A stretch of DNA of 64,000 bases from Nonomuraea rubra. GTDB lineage: Bacteria; Actinomycetota; Actinomycetes; Streptosporangiales; Streptosporangiaceae. The stretch covers positions 3,765,001-3,829,000 of the forward strand of contig NZ_JACHMI010000001.1 of the NCBI RefSeq assembly GCF_014207985.1, given 5' to 3'. The first letter of the stretch is position 1, and every line of letters starts with the position of its first letter. A program made the translations under genes and the position numbers. Under the pieces are notes generated by a model. The model made no database searches. It saw nothing but the letters and a program-made list of their open reading frames with translations, and was not told the origin of the DNA. Below are positions 8,476 through 16,905 of this stretch, one piece after another.

Positions 8476-9723
8476 ATGCGCTCCCTGACGAGGCGGGTCC
8501 TCCTTGACACCCGATACACGCTGGTCGGCTTCCCCACGACGCTGATCGGCTTCGTGCTCATGGTCGCGGGCTTCTCCGCCGGGGTCGGCACCGCGGTGGT
8601 GTGGATCGGCGTGCCGCTGCTGGCGGGCACGCTCATGATCGCGCGGGGTTTCGCCGACGCGGAGCGCGGCTGGCTTTCCGACGTGCTGCGGCGGCCGCCC
8701 GTACGGCCCCGCTACAAGCCCGTCCCGCAGGGCGCCGGCCGGTTCCGCCGGCTGGTCAACCCGCTGACGAGCGGCCAGTCCTGGCTCGACCTGCTGCACG
8801 GCGTCATCAATCTGCCGTTCGCGATCATCGGGTTCGTGCTCACCGTCGTCTTCTGGGCGATCCCGCTGGCCGGCCTGACCTACCCGCTGTACGGCCTCGT
8901 CACCTCGAACATCCCCGGCAACACCGAGCTGCCCGAGCTGCTCGGCCTGGGCGACGGCTACCTCGTCAACTCCGTCTTCTACGTCGCGCTCGGCCTGGTC
9001 TTCACCCTGATCCTGCCGTTCGCCGTCCGCGGCGCCGCGCTGGTGCGGGCCGGGCTCGGCCGGGCGCTGCTGACCGGCGTGGCCGAGCTGCAGGAGCGCA
9101 TCGACGACCTGGCCGAGGGCCGTGCCGCCGCCGTCTCCGCCGAGGCCAACGCGCTGCGCAAGCTGGAGCGCGACATCCACGACGGGCCGCAGCAGCGGCT
9201 GGTCTCGCTGGCCATGGAGCTGTCCAGGGCGCAGCGGCAGCTGGCGAAGGACCCGGAGGCGGCGCAGGCCACGCTCAAGTCCGCGATCAGCGCCACCCGC
9301 GAGACGCTCGACGAGCTGCGTGCGCTCTCGCGCGGCATCGCCCCGCCCATCCTGTCCGACCGCGGCCTCGCGCCCGCCCTGGCCGCCCTGGCGGGCCGCT
9401 GCACCGTCCCCGTCGACCTGGACGTGCAGACCGTCGAGCGCTACCAGGTGGCCGTGGAGAACGCGATCTACTTCGTCTGCGCCGAGACCCTCACCAACGT
9501 GGCCAAACACAGCCGCGCCACCATCTGCACCGTCCAGCTCACCCGGGTCGGCAACGTCCTGATGCTCACGATCGGGGATGATGGGGTCGGCGGCGCACAC
9601 GTCGCCAAGGGACACGGGCTCGCCGGGCTGGCCGACCGGCTCCGCGCAGTCGACGGGGAGCTGACCGTGCAGTCGCCCGACGGCGGGCCCACATTGATCG
9701 TGGCGGAGGTGCCGTGCGGGTAG
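8476..9723 (+). CDS. Two-component sensor histidine kinase (HisKA_3/NarL type)
   Basis: The 415-residue kinase has an N-terminal sensor region with four hydrophobic helices in two pairs (about residues 15-60 and 110-190), like the actinobacterial 'putative sensor' domain. The dimerisation/phosphoacceptor helix reads ERDIHDGPQQRL with His235. The ATPase domain shows the N box ETLTNVAKHS, GDDGVGGA and GLADRLRAVDG. It should autophosphorylate at the membrane and pass phosphate to the adjacent regulator, whose GTG start lies inside the last codons of this gene (10 bp overlap). I chose the ATG at 8476 because a TANNNT box lies 7 nt upstream. The signal sensed is unknown. Confidence 0.92.
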   Translation: MRSLTRRVLLDTRYTLVGFPTTLIGFVLMVAGFSAGVGTAVVWIGVPLLAGTLMIARGFADAERGWLSDVLRRPPVRPRYKPVPQGAGRFRRLVNPLTSGQSWLDLLHGVINLPFAIIGFVLTVVFWAIPLAGLTYPLYGLVTSNIPGNTELPELLGLGDGYLVNSVFYVALGLVFTLILPFAVRGAALVRAGLGRALLTGVAELQERIDDLAEGRAAAVSAEANALRKLERDIHDGPQQRLVSLAMELSRAQRQLAKDPEAAQATLKSAISATRETLDELRALSRGIAPPILSDRGLAPALAALAGRCTVPVDLDVQTVERYQVAVENAIYFVCAETLTNVAKHSRATICTVQLTRVGNVLMLTIGDDGVGGAHVAKGHGLAGLADRLRAVDGELTVQSPDGGPTLIVAEVPCG

Positions 9724-10361
9724 TCGTGGCCGATGACGCGGTTCTGATCAGGGAGGGCCTGGTCAGATTGCTCGAGGAGTTCGGCTGCGAGGTGGTGGCG
9801 ACCGTCGGCGACGGCGACGCCCTCGTGGAGGCGATCGCCGAGCACAAGCCGGACGTGTCGGTGGTGGACGTGCGCATGCCGCCGTCCTTCACCGACGAGG
9901 GGCTCAGGGCCGCCGTGGAGGCCAGGCGCAGGGTGCCGGGGGCGCCCGTGCTCATCCTCTCCCAGTACGTCGAGGTCTCCTACGCCGACGACCTGCTCGC
10001 CGACGCCAGGGGCGCGGTGGGGTACCTGCTGAAGGACCGGGTCGTCGACGTGGACGAGTTCCTGGAGGGCCTGCGGCGGGTGGCCGCGGGCGGCACGGTG
10101 TTCGACCCGCAGGTGGTGTCCCAGTTGATGGTGCGCAGGCGCAAGGACGACCCGCTCGCACAGCTCACGCCGCGCGAGCGCGAGGTGCTGGGGCTGATGG
10201 CCGAAGGGAAGTCCAATCCGGCCATCGGTCGGCAGCTCGTGATCAGTGACGGAGCCGTGGAGAAGCACATCAGGAGCATCTTCAACAAGCTCGGCCTCTA
10301 CGCGGAGGACAGCGACCAGCATCGCCGGGTGCTCGCCGTGCTGACCTACCTGCGTTCCTGA
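9714..10361 (+). CDS. LuxR/NarL-family response regulator
   Basis: The 215-residue regulator has an intact receiver domain: acidic pair VADD near the start, phospho-acceptor Asp in SVVDVRMPP and the conserved Lys in YLLKDR. The C-terminal HTH begins LTPREREVLGLMAEGKSN and continues with GAVEKHIRSIFNKL, a normal GerE-type DNA-binding domain. The GTG start overlaps the kinase gene by 10 bp, so the two are translationally coupled and form one phosphorelay. Targets are not evident. The neighbouring acyltransferase is a possible one, but no shared site was found. Confidence 0.92.
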   Translation: MRVVVADDAVLIREGLVRLLEEFGCEVVATVGDGDALVEAIAEHKPDVSVVDVRMPPSFTDEGLRAAVEARRRVPGAPVLILSQYVEVSYADDLLADARGAVGYLLKDRVVDVDEFLEGLRRVAAGGTVFDPQVVSQLMVRRRKDDPLAQLTPREREVLGLMAEGKSNPAIGRQLVISDGAVEKHIRSIFNKLGLYAEDSDQHRRVLAVLTYLRS

Positions 10362-10455
10362 TCATTGGGGGTTCCGACCCCTCGGCCTGGCCCGCCGTCG
10401 AGCGGGGCGGCTCTCCGCTCGCCGGTCCCTCCTGGCCAGTGAGGGGTCGCTGGCC

Positions 10456-10481
10456 GGTCCGCGCGGCACTCCGCGCGGACC
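10456..10481. terminator. Strong hairpin between response regulator and IHF genes
   Basis: GGTCCGCGCGG at 10456-10466 and CCGCGCGGACC at 10471-10481 form a perfect 11-bp stem with a four-base CACT loop, 13 bp past the stop of the IHF gene. Being symmetrical, it can serve both convergent genes. A smaller GGGGT/ACCCC hairpin follows the response regulator stop. Confidence 0.75.
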
Positions 10482-10494
10482 TGGCCGCTCGGGT

Positions 10495-10800
10495 TTAGCC
10501 GAGCGCGTCGACCAGCTTCTTGCGCTGCTGGGCGCCCAGGCCACCGAGGCGGCGCTTCTCGTCGACGCCCGCCTCCTCCATCAGCGCGGTGGCCTTGGCC
10601 GGCCCGACGCCCTTGACGGCGCGCAGGGCCTGGGACACCTTGATCTTCTTGGCGATGTCGTCATCGCGCTCCAGCAGCTGAGCGAACGTCAGCTCGCCCG
10701 CCTTGACCTTGGCCAGCAGGGCCGTGCGGGCGGCACGGGCCTCGGCGGCCTTGGCCAGAGCGGCTTGACGCTGCTCGGGGGTGAGAGTGGGAAGTGCCAT
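10495..10800 (-). CDS. mihF: Actinobacterial integration host factor (mIHF/sIHF family)
   Basis: The 101-residue nucleoid protein starts MALPTLTPEQR, has a long basic helix rich in Ala/Arg/Lys and a helix-turn-helix of H2TH type (ALRAVKGVGPAKATALMEEAGV), and ends in QQRKKLVDALG. Mycobacterial and Streptomyces relatives bind DNA without strong sequence preference and help condense the chromosome. I chose the ATG at 10800 because a GAGAGA sequence precedes it and the length fits the family. In most actinomycetes the gene sits beside gmk (guanylate kinase). Here that neighbour is missing, so this may be a second copy or a moved gene. Confidence 0.9.
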   Translation of the reverse strand: MALPTLTPEQRQAALAKAAEARAARTALLAKVKAGELTFAQLLERDDDIAKKIKVSQALRAVKGVGPAKATALMEEAGVDEKRRLGGLGAQQRKKLVDALG

Positions 10801-10901
10801 CTCTGTCTCTCCTAGGGGAGTTAACGTTCGGGTCCTGTTACCCGTGGTGCAGTGGCTAATCATGGCGGATACCAGCGGTTCGTGTTGCGGAAAGCGCCCG
10901 C

Positions 10902-11306
10902 TCAGCGTGCACCCCACACCGATGCGGCCGCTTCGGCGCACGCCACGTCCTGCGTGATCGTGCCTCCGCTGACCCCTACACCGCCGACCACGCGTTCTCC
11001 CTCACCGTAGCCGGACCAGAGCGGAACGCCACCCCCGAAGCACACGAAACCCGCACCCATCAGGCCCGCCAGCTCGCCTCCCGGAGCGGTCAGCTCGGGC
11101 AGCTCGGAGGTGGGCCTGCGCAGGGCGACCGAGGTGTACGCCTTGCCCTGCGCGAGGACCGGCCCGGAGATCTCCGCACCCTCCATACGCTGGAAAGACA
11201 CCAGAATCCCTGCCTCGTCCACGACCGCGACGGAAACCGCCGCGCCCTCCCGGAACGCCTGCTTCAGAGCCGCTTCCGTCATGCGGAGCGCGAGTTCGAG
11301 ATTCAC
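10902..11306 (-). CDS. GlcG/HbpS-like heme-binding family protein
   Basis: The 134-residue single-domain product shows the DUF336 (GlcG/HbpS) pattern: LRMTEAALKQA, VSVAVVDEAGILVSFQRMEGA, KAYTSVALRRPT, and a glycine-rich tail with GGVPLW and GGVGVSGGT near the end. Family members bind heme or act next to glycolate and other oxidative pathways. No secretion signal is visible, so it is probably cytoplasmic. I chose the GTG at 11306 because GAGGGAAG lies a suitable distance upstream; an in-frame ATG at 11354 would add 16 residues unlike the family. Nothing in the neighbourhood narrows the role. Confidence 0.85.
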   Translation of the reverse strand: MNLELALRMTEAALKQAFREGAAVSVAVVDEAGILVSFQRMEGAEISGPVLAQGKAYTSVALRRPTSELPELTAPGGELAGLMGAGFVCFGGGVPLWSGYGEGERVVGGVGVSGGTITQDVACAEAAASVWGAR

Positions 11307-11412
11307 GCCGTCTTCCCTCGGTTCGTGATGGTGCAGCGCCTTGGACCCTTCCATCCGTACAGTCCTCCGGGGGGCCCCGCAAGATCACGTATGTGACCTC
11401 GGAGGAGAGGTG

Positions 11413-12642
11413 TTATGGCGCACTTTCCCCGTCCAGGGTGGAATGCGTCACACTTTGCCGGTCGGGCGTGTCGCGAGCCTGGTCAGGGTGGTTTTTGCGC
11501 CAGGCTTCAAGACCCTCGGGCGTGAGGAAGGCGTCGAAGACCGACTCCATGGCGCCCAGGAGCGTGCCCCGCCAGCCGAGCGCCGACCCCTCGATCCTGG
11601 GCGGGTGGTCGCGGCGGATCGCCATCAGGCCCGGCTCGCAGGCCGCCAGCAGGGCCTCACCGGCCCGCTCGCGCAGCTCCACGCCGTGCCCGGACAGGGT
11701 CACCACCTCGGGGTCGTGCGCGTTGACGAGGGCCGCCACGCCGCGTCCCAGGGCCCTGGCGGTCGCGAGGACCGCCTCCTCGCTCGTGGCCAGCACCCGC
11801 TCGGCCTGCTCCCTGCCCCTGCCGCCGCCGTAGGCGAGGCCGACGTGGCGCAGCAGGGCATTCGCGCCGACGTCCATGCCCCAGCAGCCGACGGCGCCGC
11901 ACGGGCAGCGGCGCTCGCTCCCGCCGATGCGCATGTGGCCGAACTCGGCGCCGGCGCCGCTCGCCCCGGGGACCGCGTGGCCGTCCAGGACCAGCACGCC
12001 GCCCAGATCGAAGTCCACGTGCAGGTGGAGGCCGACCCGCACGCCGCGCAGCCTGCCCCTGCGGGCCTCCGCCAGCGCGGCCAGGACCGTGTCGTTGCCG
12101 ACGGACAGCGGGGTCCCGAGGCCGCCCAGCAGGGCGGGGACGTCGACCGAGCGCCAGCCCAGGTGGGCGATGTCCACCAGGCCGCCGTGGCGGATCGGCC
12201 CGGCGAGTGCCACCCCGGCGCCGGCCACGCGGGGCCCGAGCCTGCGGACGTGCTCGGCGATGGTCGCGCCCAGCGGCCCGAGCGTGCCCTCCGGGGTCCC
12301 GTCGTGGGGCCGTACGGCGAGCACCGTGACGCGCCCGCCCAGCTCGCACGCCGCCAGCTCCCAGGCGTCCTCGCGCACGTCCACGGCCAGCGCGACGGGC
12401 CCGCGCGGATGCGGGCCGGGCACCTGGGTCGGGCGGCCGCGCGTGTGGCCGGGGGCCGGCTCCTCCAGCAGCAACTCGTCCTCGGCCAGCCCCGCGACGA
12501 GCACGGAGGCCGTGCCCCTGGCCAGGCCGAGGTCGCGGGTGAGCTGGGACCTGGTGCGGGTGGCCCCGCAGTCATGCACGGCGCGCAGCAGCCTGACCCG
12601 GTTGTGCGCGCGAAGCTCCCCGCTGGTTGTGGCTCCGTTCAC
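11413..12642 (-). CDS. ROK-family transcriptional regulator
   Basis: The 409-residue regulator has an N-terminal winged helix (RVRLLRAVHDCG, SQLTRDLGLARGTASVLV) and a ROK sugar-kinase-like domain. The ROK zinc site is present: EFGHMRIGG followed by RRCPCGAVGCWG. The expected kinase-loop acidic residue after GNDTVLAAL is also present, but most ROK regulators bind a sugar effector rather than phosphorylating it. It diverges from an MFS transporter across only 23 bp, so the transporter is the obvious target. Both genes appear to start leaderless with GTG. The C-terminus carries an extra hydrophilic tail of about 30 residues. Confidence 0.9.
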   Translation of the reverse strand: MNGATTSGELRAHNRVRLLRAVHDCGATRTRSQLTRDLGLARGTASVLVAGLAEDELLLEEPAPGHTRGRPTQVPGPHPRGPVALAVDVREDAWELAACELGGRVTVLAVRPHDGTPEGTLGPLGATIAEHVRRLGPRVAGAGVALAGPIRHGGLVDIAHLGWRSVDVPALLGGLGTPLSVGNDTVLAALAEARRGRLRGVRVGLHLHVDFDLGGVLVLDGHAVPGASGAGAEFGHMRIGGSERRCPCGAVGCWGMDVGANALLRHVGLAYGGGRGREQAERVLATSEEAVLATARALGRGVAALVNAHDPEVVTLSGHGVELRERAGEALLAACEPGLMAIRRDHPPRIEGSALGWRGTLLGAMESVFDAFLTPEGLEAWRKNHPDQARDTPDRQSVTHSTLDGESAP

Positions 12643-12665
12643 GGTTCACAGTTTATGCTCTAGCC
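12643..12665. promoter_or_regulatory. Overlapping divergent leaderless promoters, ROK regulator / MFS
   Basis: On the plus strand TATGCT ends 7 nt before the GTG at 12666. On the minus strand TAAACT ends 7 nt before the GTG at 12642. Both genes therefore start at their start codon, from -10 boxes facing each other in 23 bp. Both coding sequences begin GTGAAC, which creates an apparent inverted repeat (GTTCACGG/CCGTGAAC at 12637-12644 and 12664-12671). Confidence 0.6.
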
Positions 12666-13937
12666 GTGAACAAAATCCCCATTGAGGCAAAACGCGCTCG
12701 TGTCGGTGTTTTCGGATTCTTCTTCCTCGCCGGATTCGTCATGGGGCTGTGGGCGGCCGGCCTGCCGTCGCTGAACGACCGCCTCGAACTCGGCCCCGCC
12801 AGGCTCGGCAGCGTCCTGCTGCTGATCTCGGGCGGCGCGCTGGTGTCGATGCTGGTGGCGGGGCCGCTGGTGGACCGGTGGACCAGCCGGCGGGTGTGCT
12901 GGTTCGCCGGGCCGTTCTCCGGGGTGGTGCTGCTCGGGCCCGCGCTGGCGCCGTCGTACTGGTCGCTGGCGGTGCTGGCGGTGGTGTTCGGGATCGGGCT
13001 GGGGGTGACCGAGGTCGCCATGAACGCCCACTCCGTCGAGGTCGAGCGGCGCTACGGGCGGCCGATCATCTCGGCCTTCCACGGCGTCTGGAGCCTCGGC
13101 GGGGCGGCCGGGGGCGGGCTCACCTCGCTCGCGCTGCAGAACGAGGTGAACGCGCAGCTTCTGCTGATCGTGGCGGCCGTCGTGGTGCCGTTCCTGTACC
13201 TGCCGGCGGCGTACCTGCTGATGCCGGACCCGCCCGCGGCCGCGTCCCTCTCTGCCGAGCCCTCGGCGGACGGGTCCTCGCTGCGGTGGGGGCTGATCGC
13301 GCTGCTGGGGCTGGCGGCTTTCGCGGGGCATCTGAGCGAGGGGGCGGCCATCGACTGGGCCGCGCTGCACGCGCGCTGGGTGCTGGAGACCGATCCGGCC
13401 ATGGCGCCGCTGGCTTACACGATCTTCTCCGTGGCCATGACGACCTTCCGGCTGCTGGGGGACCCGATCAGGGGGCGGCTCGGCTCCGTGCGCACGATCC
13501 AGCTCGCCGGCGTCTTCGCCACTCTGGGGTACGTCCTGGTGCTCGGGTCGCCGTACGTGGGGGAGTCGCTGCGGGTGGTGTGCGCGTGGACCGGGTGGGC
13601 GCTGGCCGGGGTGGGGCTGGCGACCGTCGTGCCGGTGCTGTTCAGCGCCGTGGGGGCCGCGGGTGGGCGGGTCGGGCGGGCGCTGGCCATGGTGACGGCG
13701 TTCGGGTACAGCGGGCTGCTGCTGGGGCCCGCGGTGCTCGGGTTCGTGGCCGAACATGCGTCGCTGCAGGTCGCGCTCGTCATCCCGGCGGTGCTGGCCG
13801 CCGTGGTCACGCTCACGGGCTCGCCCGCCATCCGCTCCCTGCTCCGGCTGTCCGCCGCTCCGGCCGTCGTTCTCTCCGCGGCTCGTCCCGGGGATGAGCC
13901 CGTCCCGGACGGGGAGGCCCAGCCCGCGCGCGACTGA
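12666..13937 (+). CDS. MFS transporter
   Basis: A 423-residue integral membrane protein with about twelve hydrophobic helices split by a charged mid-loop near residue 200. The loop after helix 2 contains GPLVDRWTSRRV, the MFS motif A equivalent. Related actinobacterial proteins are annotated as sugar or drug efflux/uptake permeases, and the substrate cannot be assigned. The GTG at 12666 is preferred because a -10 box lies 7 nt upstream. Its expression is probably controlled by the divergent ROK protein, which would favour a carbohydrate substrate. Confidence 0.88.
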   Translation: MNKIPIEAKRARVGVFGFFFLAGFVMGLWAAGLPSLNDRLELGPARLGSVLLLISGGALVSMLVAGPLVDRWTSRRVCWFAGPFSGVVLLGPALAPSYWSLAVLAVVFGIGLGVTEVAMNAHSVEVERRYGRPIISAFHGVWSLGGAAGGGLTSLALQNEVNAQLLLIVAAVVVPFLYLPAAYLLMPDPPAAASLSAEPSADGSSLRWGLIALLGLAAFAGHLSEGAAIDWAALHARWVLETDPAMAPLAYTIFSVAMTTFRLLGDPIRGRLGSVRTIQLAGVFATLGYVLVLGSPYVGESLRVVCAWTGWALAGVGLATVVPVLFSAVGAAGGRVGRALAMVTAFGYSGLLLGPAVLGFVAEHASLQVALVIPAVLAAVVTLTGSPAIRSLLRLSAAPAVVLSAARPGDEPVPDGEAQPARD

Positions 13938-14021
13938 GCCGGCGTGGCTGTGCTTGGCCGGGGTCGGGTGTGTCGGGAATTTGTGTGCATGGGCGCTGAC
14001 CTGGTGTTATGTGATCGTGAC

Positions 14022-14050
14022 TTGACCCGCAAGTTACACCCAGGTTTCAT
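14022..14050 (+). promoter_or_regulatory. Candidate promoter of the LacI/ADP-ribosylglycohydrolase operon
   Basis: TTGACC at 14022-14027 and TTTCAT at 14045-14050 are separated by 17 bp. The -35 match is good and the -10 is weak. The first LacI operator begins 11 bp further on, over the expected start of transcription. Confidence 0.4.
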
Positions 14051-14061
14051 GTCCCCAATCC

Positions 14062-14097
14062 GTAAACGTTTACAGCCGCCGTGCCGTAAACGTTTAC
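14062..14097. promoter_or_regulatory. Two LacI-family operators
   Basis: GTAAACGTTTAC occurs as a perfect 12-bp palindrome at 14062-14073 and again at 14086-14097, centres 24 bp apart. It has the central CG and the symmetry typical of LacI/CcpA/PurR-family sites, and it lies just ahead of a LacI-family gene. Autoregulation of the whole operon is the simplest reading. Confidence 0.85.
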
Positions 14098-14117
14098 ACC
14101 ACCTTGGAAGGACAGCC

Positions 14118-15170
14118 TTGGCCGACGGACCCACGATCAACACGATCGCCGAGCGCGCGGGCGTCTCGATTGCCTCCGTCTCGCGGGTGCTGAACGGCCT
14201 GCCGACCAGGCAGGAGACCGTACGCAAGGTGATGGCCGCCGCCGACGAGCTGGGCTACGTGCGCAACGCCGTGGCCAGGTCGCTCAAGTCGCGCCGCACC
14301 CACCAGGTCGCCTTCGCCATGGCCGACGTCGGCAACCCCGCCTACCTGGCCATGCTGCGCGAGATCCAGCCCGTGCTGAAGGCCGCCGGCTACCGGCTCG
14401 TGCTGCACTCGACCGACGCCGTCGTGGCGGACGAGATCGACGTTCTGCACAGCCTGGGCGAACGGTACGTGGACGGGCTGATCATGAGCCCCCTGCGCGT
14501 CACCGAGGCGCACCTTCAGATGCTGGCCACGGCCAGGGCGCCCGTCGTGATCATCGGCTCGGTGCCCGAGGGCACACGGGTGGACAACGTACGCGCCGAC
14601 TCGCGCACCGGCGTGCGGCTGGCGATCGACCACCTGTACGCGCTCGGCCGCCGCCGCATCGCGATGATCAACGGCCCGCTCGACACCGTCCCCGGCGCCG
14701 CCCGCGGGGCCGCGTACCGGGAGGCGCTCGGCGACCTCGGCCTGCCGTACGACGAGAACCTCGTGCAGATCGGCGACTTCTACCGCCCGGAAGGGGCGCG
14801 TGCCGTGGCCGCGCTGCTCGACCGGGTCCCCGACGTGGACGCGCTGATGTGCGCCAACGACCTGATCGCCCTCGGCGCCCTCGACGTGCTGCGCGCGGCC
14901 GGCAAGCGGGTGCCCGAGGACGTCGCGGTGGTCGGCATGGACGACACCGACCTGGCCGCGGCCTCGTGGCCGTCACTGACCAGCGTCTCGCTCGGCTCGG
15001 CCGAGCGCGGCAAGGCCGCCGCCGAGCTGCTGCTGGAACGGCTGCGGGGCGTGGACGGCGAGCCCAGGGTGGTCACCGTGCCCCCGCGCCTGTCCGTACG
15101 CGCCTCCACCGCGGGCCCCGGCTACGACACGGCGGGTCCCGGCCACGACAGAGAGGAGGGCGGACGGTGA
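14118..15170 (+). CDS. LacI-family transcriptional regulator of the operon
   Basis: The 350-residue regulator has the LacI HTH TINTIAERAGVSIASVSRVLNG-type sequence at residues 6-27, the hinge NAVARSLKSRRT, and a periplasmic-binding-protein-like effector domain with GVRLAIDHLYALGRRRIAMI and DALMCANDLIALGAL. It should repress the operon until a small, probably sugar-like, ligand binds. I chose TTG at 14118 because GGAAGGAC lies just upstream and the HTH follows at once. Two perfect operators sit 21-56 bp upstream. Its stop overlaps the next start (GTGA), so the regulator is co-transcribed with the transporter. Confidence 0.93.
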   Translation: MADGPTINTIAERAGVSIASVSRVLNGLPTRQETVRKVMAAADELGYVRNAVARSLKSRRTHQVAFAMADVGNPAYLAMLREIQPVLKAAGYRLVLHSTDAVVADEIDVLHSLGERYVDGLIMSPLRVTEAHLQMLATARAPVVIIGSVPEGTRVDNVRADSRTGVRLAIDHLYALGRRRIAMINGPLDTVPGAARGAAYREALGDLGLPYDENLVQIGDFYRPEGARAVAALLDRVPDVDALMCANDLIALGALDVLRAAGKRVPEDVAVVGMDDTDLAAASWPSLTSVSLGSAERGKAAAELLLERLRGVDGEPRVVTVPPRLSVRASTAGPGYDTAGPGHDREEGGR

Positions 15171-16081
15171 CGGCGACCGTGACGCGACCGGCGCCGCCGC
15201 GCGGCCCGCGGGCCAGGCGCCGCGGGATCTCCCGCCAGACGCGCGAGATGTGGGTGCTGATGCTGCCGGCCCTGGTGCCGGTGCTGCTGTTCAGCGTGGG
15301 CCCGCTGCTGTACGGCATCGGCCTGGCGTTCACCGACGCCCGCAACACCCGCGTCCACCAGACCGAGTTCGTCGGCCTGGAGAACTTCTCCCGCCTGCTG
15401 ACCGACGACGAGTTCTGGTCGTCGTTCCAGATCGGCGCCATCTGGGCCGTCTCCGTGACGGTGCTGCAGTTCCTGGCCGCGCTCGGCCTGGCGCTGCTGC
15501 TGAACGAGAAGCTGCGCTTCAGCGGCCTGGCCAGGGTGCTGTCGGTGGTGCCGTGGGCGATGCCGCCGGTGGTCATCGGCCTGATGTGGAAGCTCGTCTA
15601 CCACCCCGACGCGGGCGTGCTGAACGACCTGCTCGGCACCGACGTCAACTGGCTGGCCGACTTCTCGCTCGCGCTGCCCGCGATCATCGTGGTCGGCATC
15701 TGGGCGGGCATGCCGCAGACCACGGTCGTCCTGCTGGCCGGCCTGCAGAACATCCCCAAGGAGCTGTACGAGGCCGGCGAGATGGACGGCGCCGGCACCT
15801 GGCGGCGCTTCTGGAACATCACGCTGCCGCAGCTCCGGCCCGTGATCGTGGCGATCACCTCGCTCGACTTCGTGTGGAACATCAACCAGTTCGGCCTGGT
15901 GTACGTGCTCACGCAGGGCGGCCCCGGCGGCCGCACGCGGTTGCCGATGTTGTTCGCCTACGAGGAGGCGTTCAGGTACCGCATGGCCGGTTACGCCTCG
16001 ATGCTCGGCCTCGCCATGGCGATCGTCGTGCTCGCGGTGCTCGGGCTGTACCTGTGGCGGCAGATGAGGGAGGCCAAGTGA
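15167..16081 (+). CDS. CUT1-type ABC transporter permease (MalF-like)
   Basis: The 304-residue integral membrane protein has six predicted helices and the ATPase-docking EAA loop ELYEAGEMDGAGTWRRFWNITLP-like segment near residue 205. CUT1 importers carry di- and oligosaccharides or glycosides. No ATPase gene lies in the operon. In actinomycetes such systems often share the MsiK ATPase encoded elsewhere, and that is inferred here. The start GTG overlaps the regulator stop by 4 bp, and the next permease overlaps its own stop the same way. Confidence 0.93.
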   Translation: MTATVTRPAPPRGPRARRRGISRQTREMWVLMLPALVPVLLFSVGPLLYGIGLAFTDARNTRVHQTEFVGLENFSRLLTDDEFWSSFQIGAIWAVSVTVLQFLAALGLALLLNEKLRFSGLARVLSVVPWAMPPVVIGLMWKLVYHPDAGVLNDLLGTDVNWLADFSLALPAIIVVGIWAGMPQTTVVLLAGLQNIPKELYEAGEMDGAGTWRRFWNITLPQLRPVIVAITSLDFVWNINQFGLVYVLTQGGPGGRTRLPMLFAYEEAFRYRMAGYASMLGLAMAIVVLAVLGLYLWRQMREAK

Positions 16082-16896
16082 GACGCGCGTCGCAGTACGT
16101 CGCGCTGGTGGCGTACGTCGTCTTCCTGGCGTTCCCGCTGCTGTGGCTGCTGTCCACGGCGCTGAAGACGCCGCAGGAGATGGCGCTGACCGAGCCGACG
16201 TGGATCCCGCGCGAGCCGACGCTGGCCAACTTCGGCGACGCGTTCGGCGAGCAGGACCTGGTCGGCGCGTCGCTGCGGAGCCTGGTCGTGGCGCTGTTCG
16301 CGAGCGTGATCACGGTGCTGATCTCGCTGCCCGCCGCCTATGCCATGGCGCGCTACCGCAGCCTGATCAACAAGATCGCGATCGGGTGGGTGCTGGTCAG
16401 CCAGGTCTTCCCGTTCATCCTGATCATCATCCCGCTCTTCATGATCCTGCGGGACCTGGACCTGATCAACACGCTCCCTGGGCTGGTCGTGGTGCACGTG
16501 ACGTTCACGCTGCCGTTCGCGCTGTGGATGTTGCAGGGGTACGTGCGCGCGGTGCCGCGCGAGCTGGAGGAGGCGGCGGCGGTGGACGGCGCGAGCCGGC
16601 TGCGCTCGATCGCGAGCGTGGTGGCCCCGCTGCTCGCGCCCGGCGTGGTGGCCACGCTGCTGTTCTCGTTCATCTCGTCGTGGAACGAGTTCATGTTCGC
16701 GCTCGTGATCCTGCAGGACCCCGACGTCATGACGCTCCCGCTCACGCTGGTCCGGTTCACCGGTCCCGAGGGGGTGGCCAGGCTCGGCCCGCTGGCCGCG
16801 GCGTCGCTCATGGCGACGATCCCGAGCCTGATCTTCTTCGCAATCATTCAGCGGCGACTGAAGTCCGGCCTGATGGCCGGCGCCGTCAAGGGCTAG
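16078..16896 (+). CDS. CUT1-type ABC transporter permease (MalG-like)
   Basis: The 272-residue partner permease has six helices, a short N-terminal segment, a large first external loop beginning LKTPQEMALTEPTW, and the EAA motif ELEEAAAVDGASRLRSI. It should form the heteromeric membrane channel with the preceding protein. The GTG start is inside the stop of that gene (4 bp overlap). The binding-protein gene follows after 9 bp with a strong AGGAGG site. Confidence 0.93.
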   Translation: MRRASQYVALVAYVVFLAFPLLWLLSTALKTPQEMALTEPTWIPREPTLANFGDAFGEQDLVGASLRSLVVALFASVITVLISLPAAYAMARYRSLINKIAIGWVLVSQVFPFILIIIPLFMILRDLDLINTLPGLVVVHVTFTLPFALWMLQGYVRAVPRELEEAAAVDGASRLRSIASVVAPLLAPGVVATLLFSFISSWNEFMFALVILQDPDVMTLPLTLVRFTGPEGVARLGPLAAASLMATIPSLIFFAIIQRRLKSGLMAGAVKG

Positions 16897-16905
16897 GAGG
16901 CTCAT

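Noticed and set aside
12637..12671. GTTCACGG/CCGTGAAC as a ROK operator
   Set aside because: The symmetry arises mainly because both divergent genes begin GTGAAC; an operator is possible but not shown.
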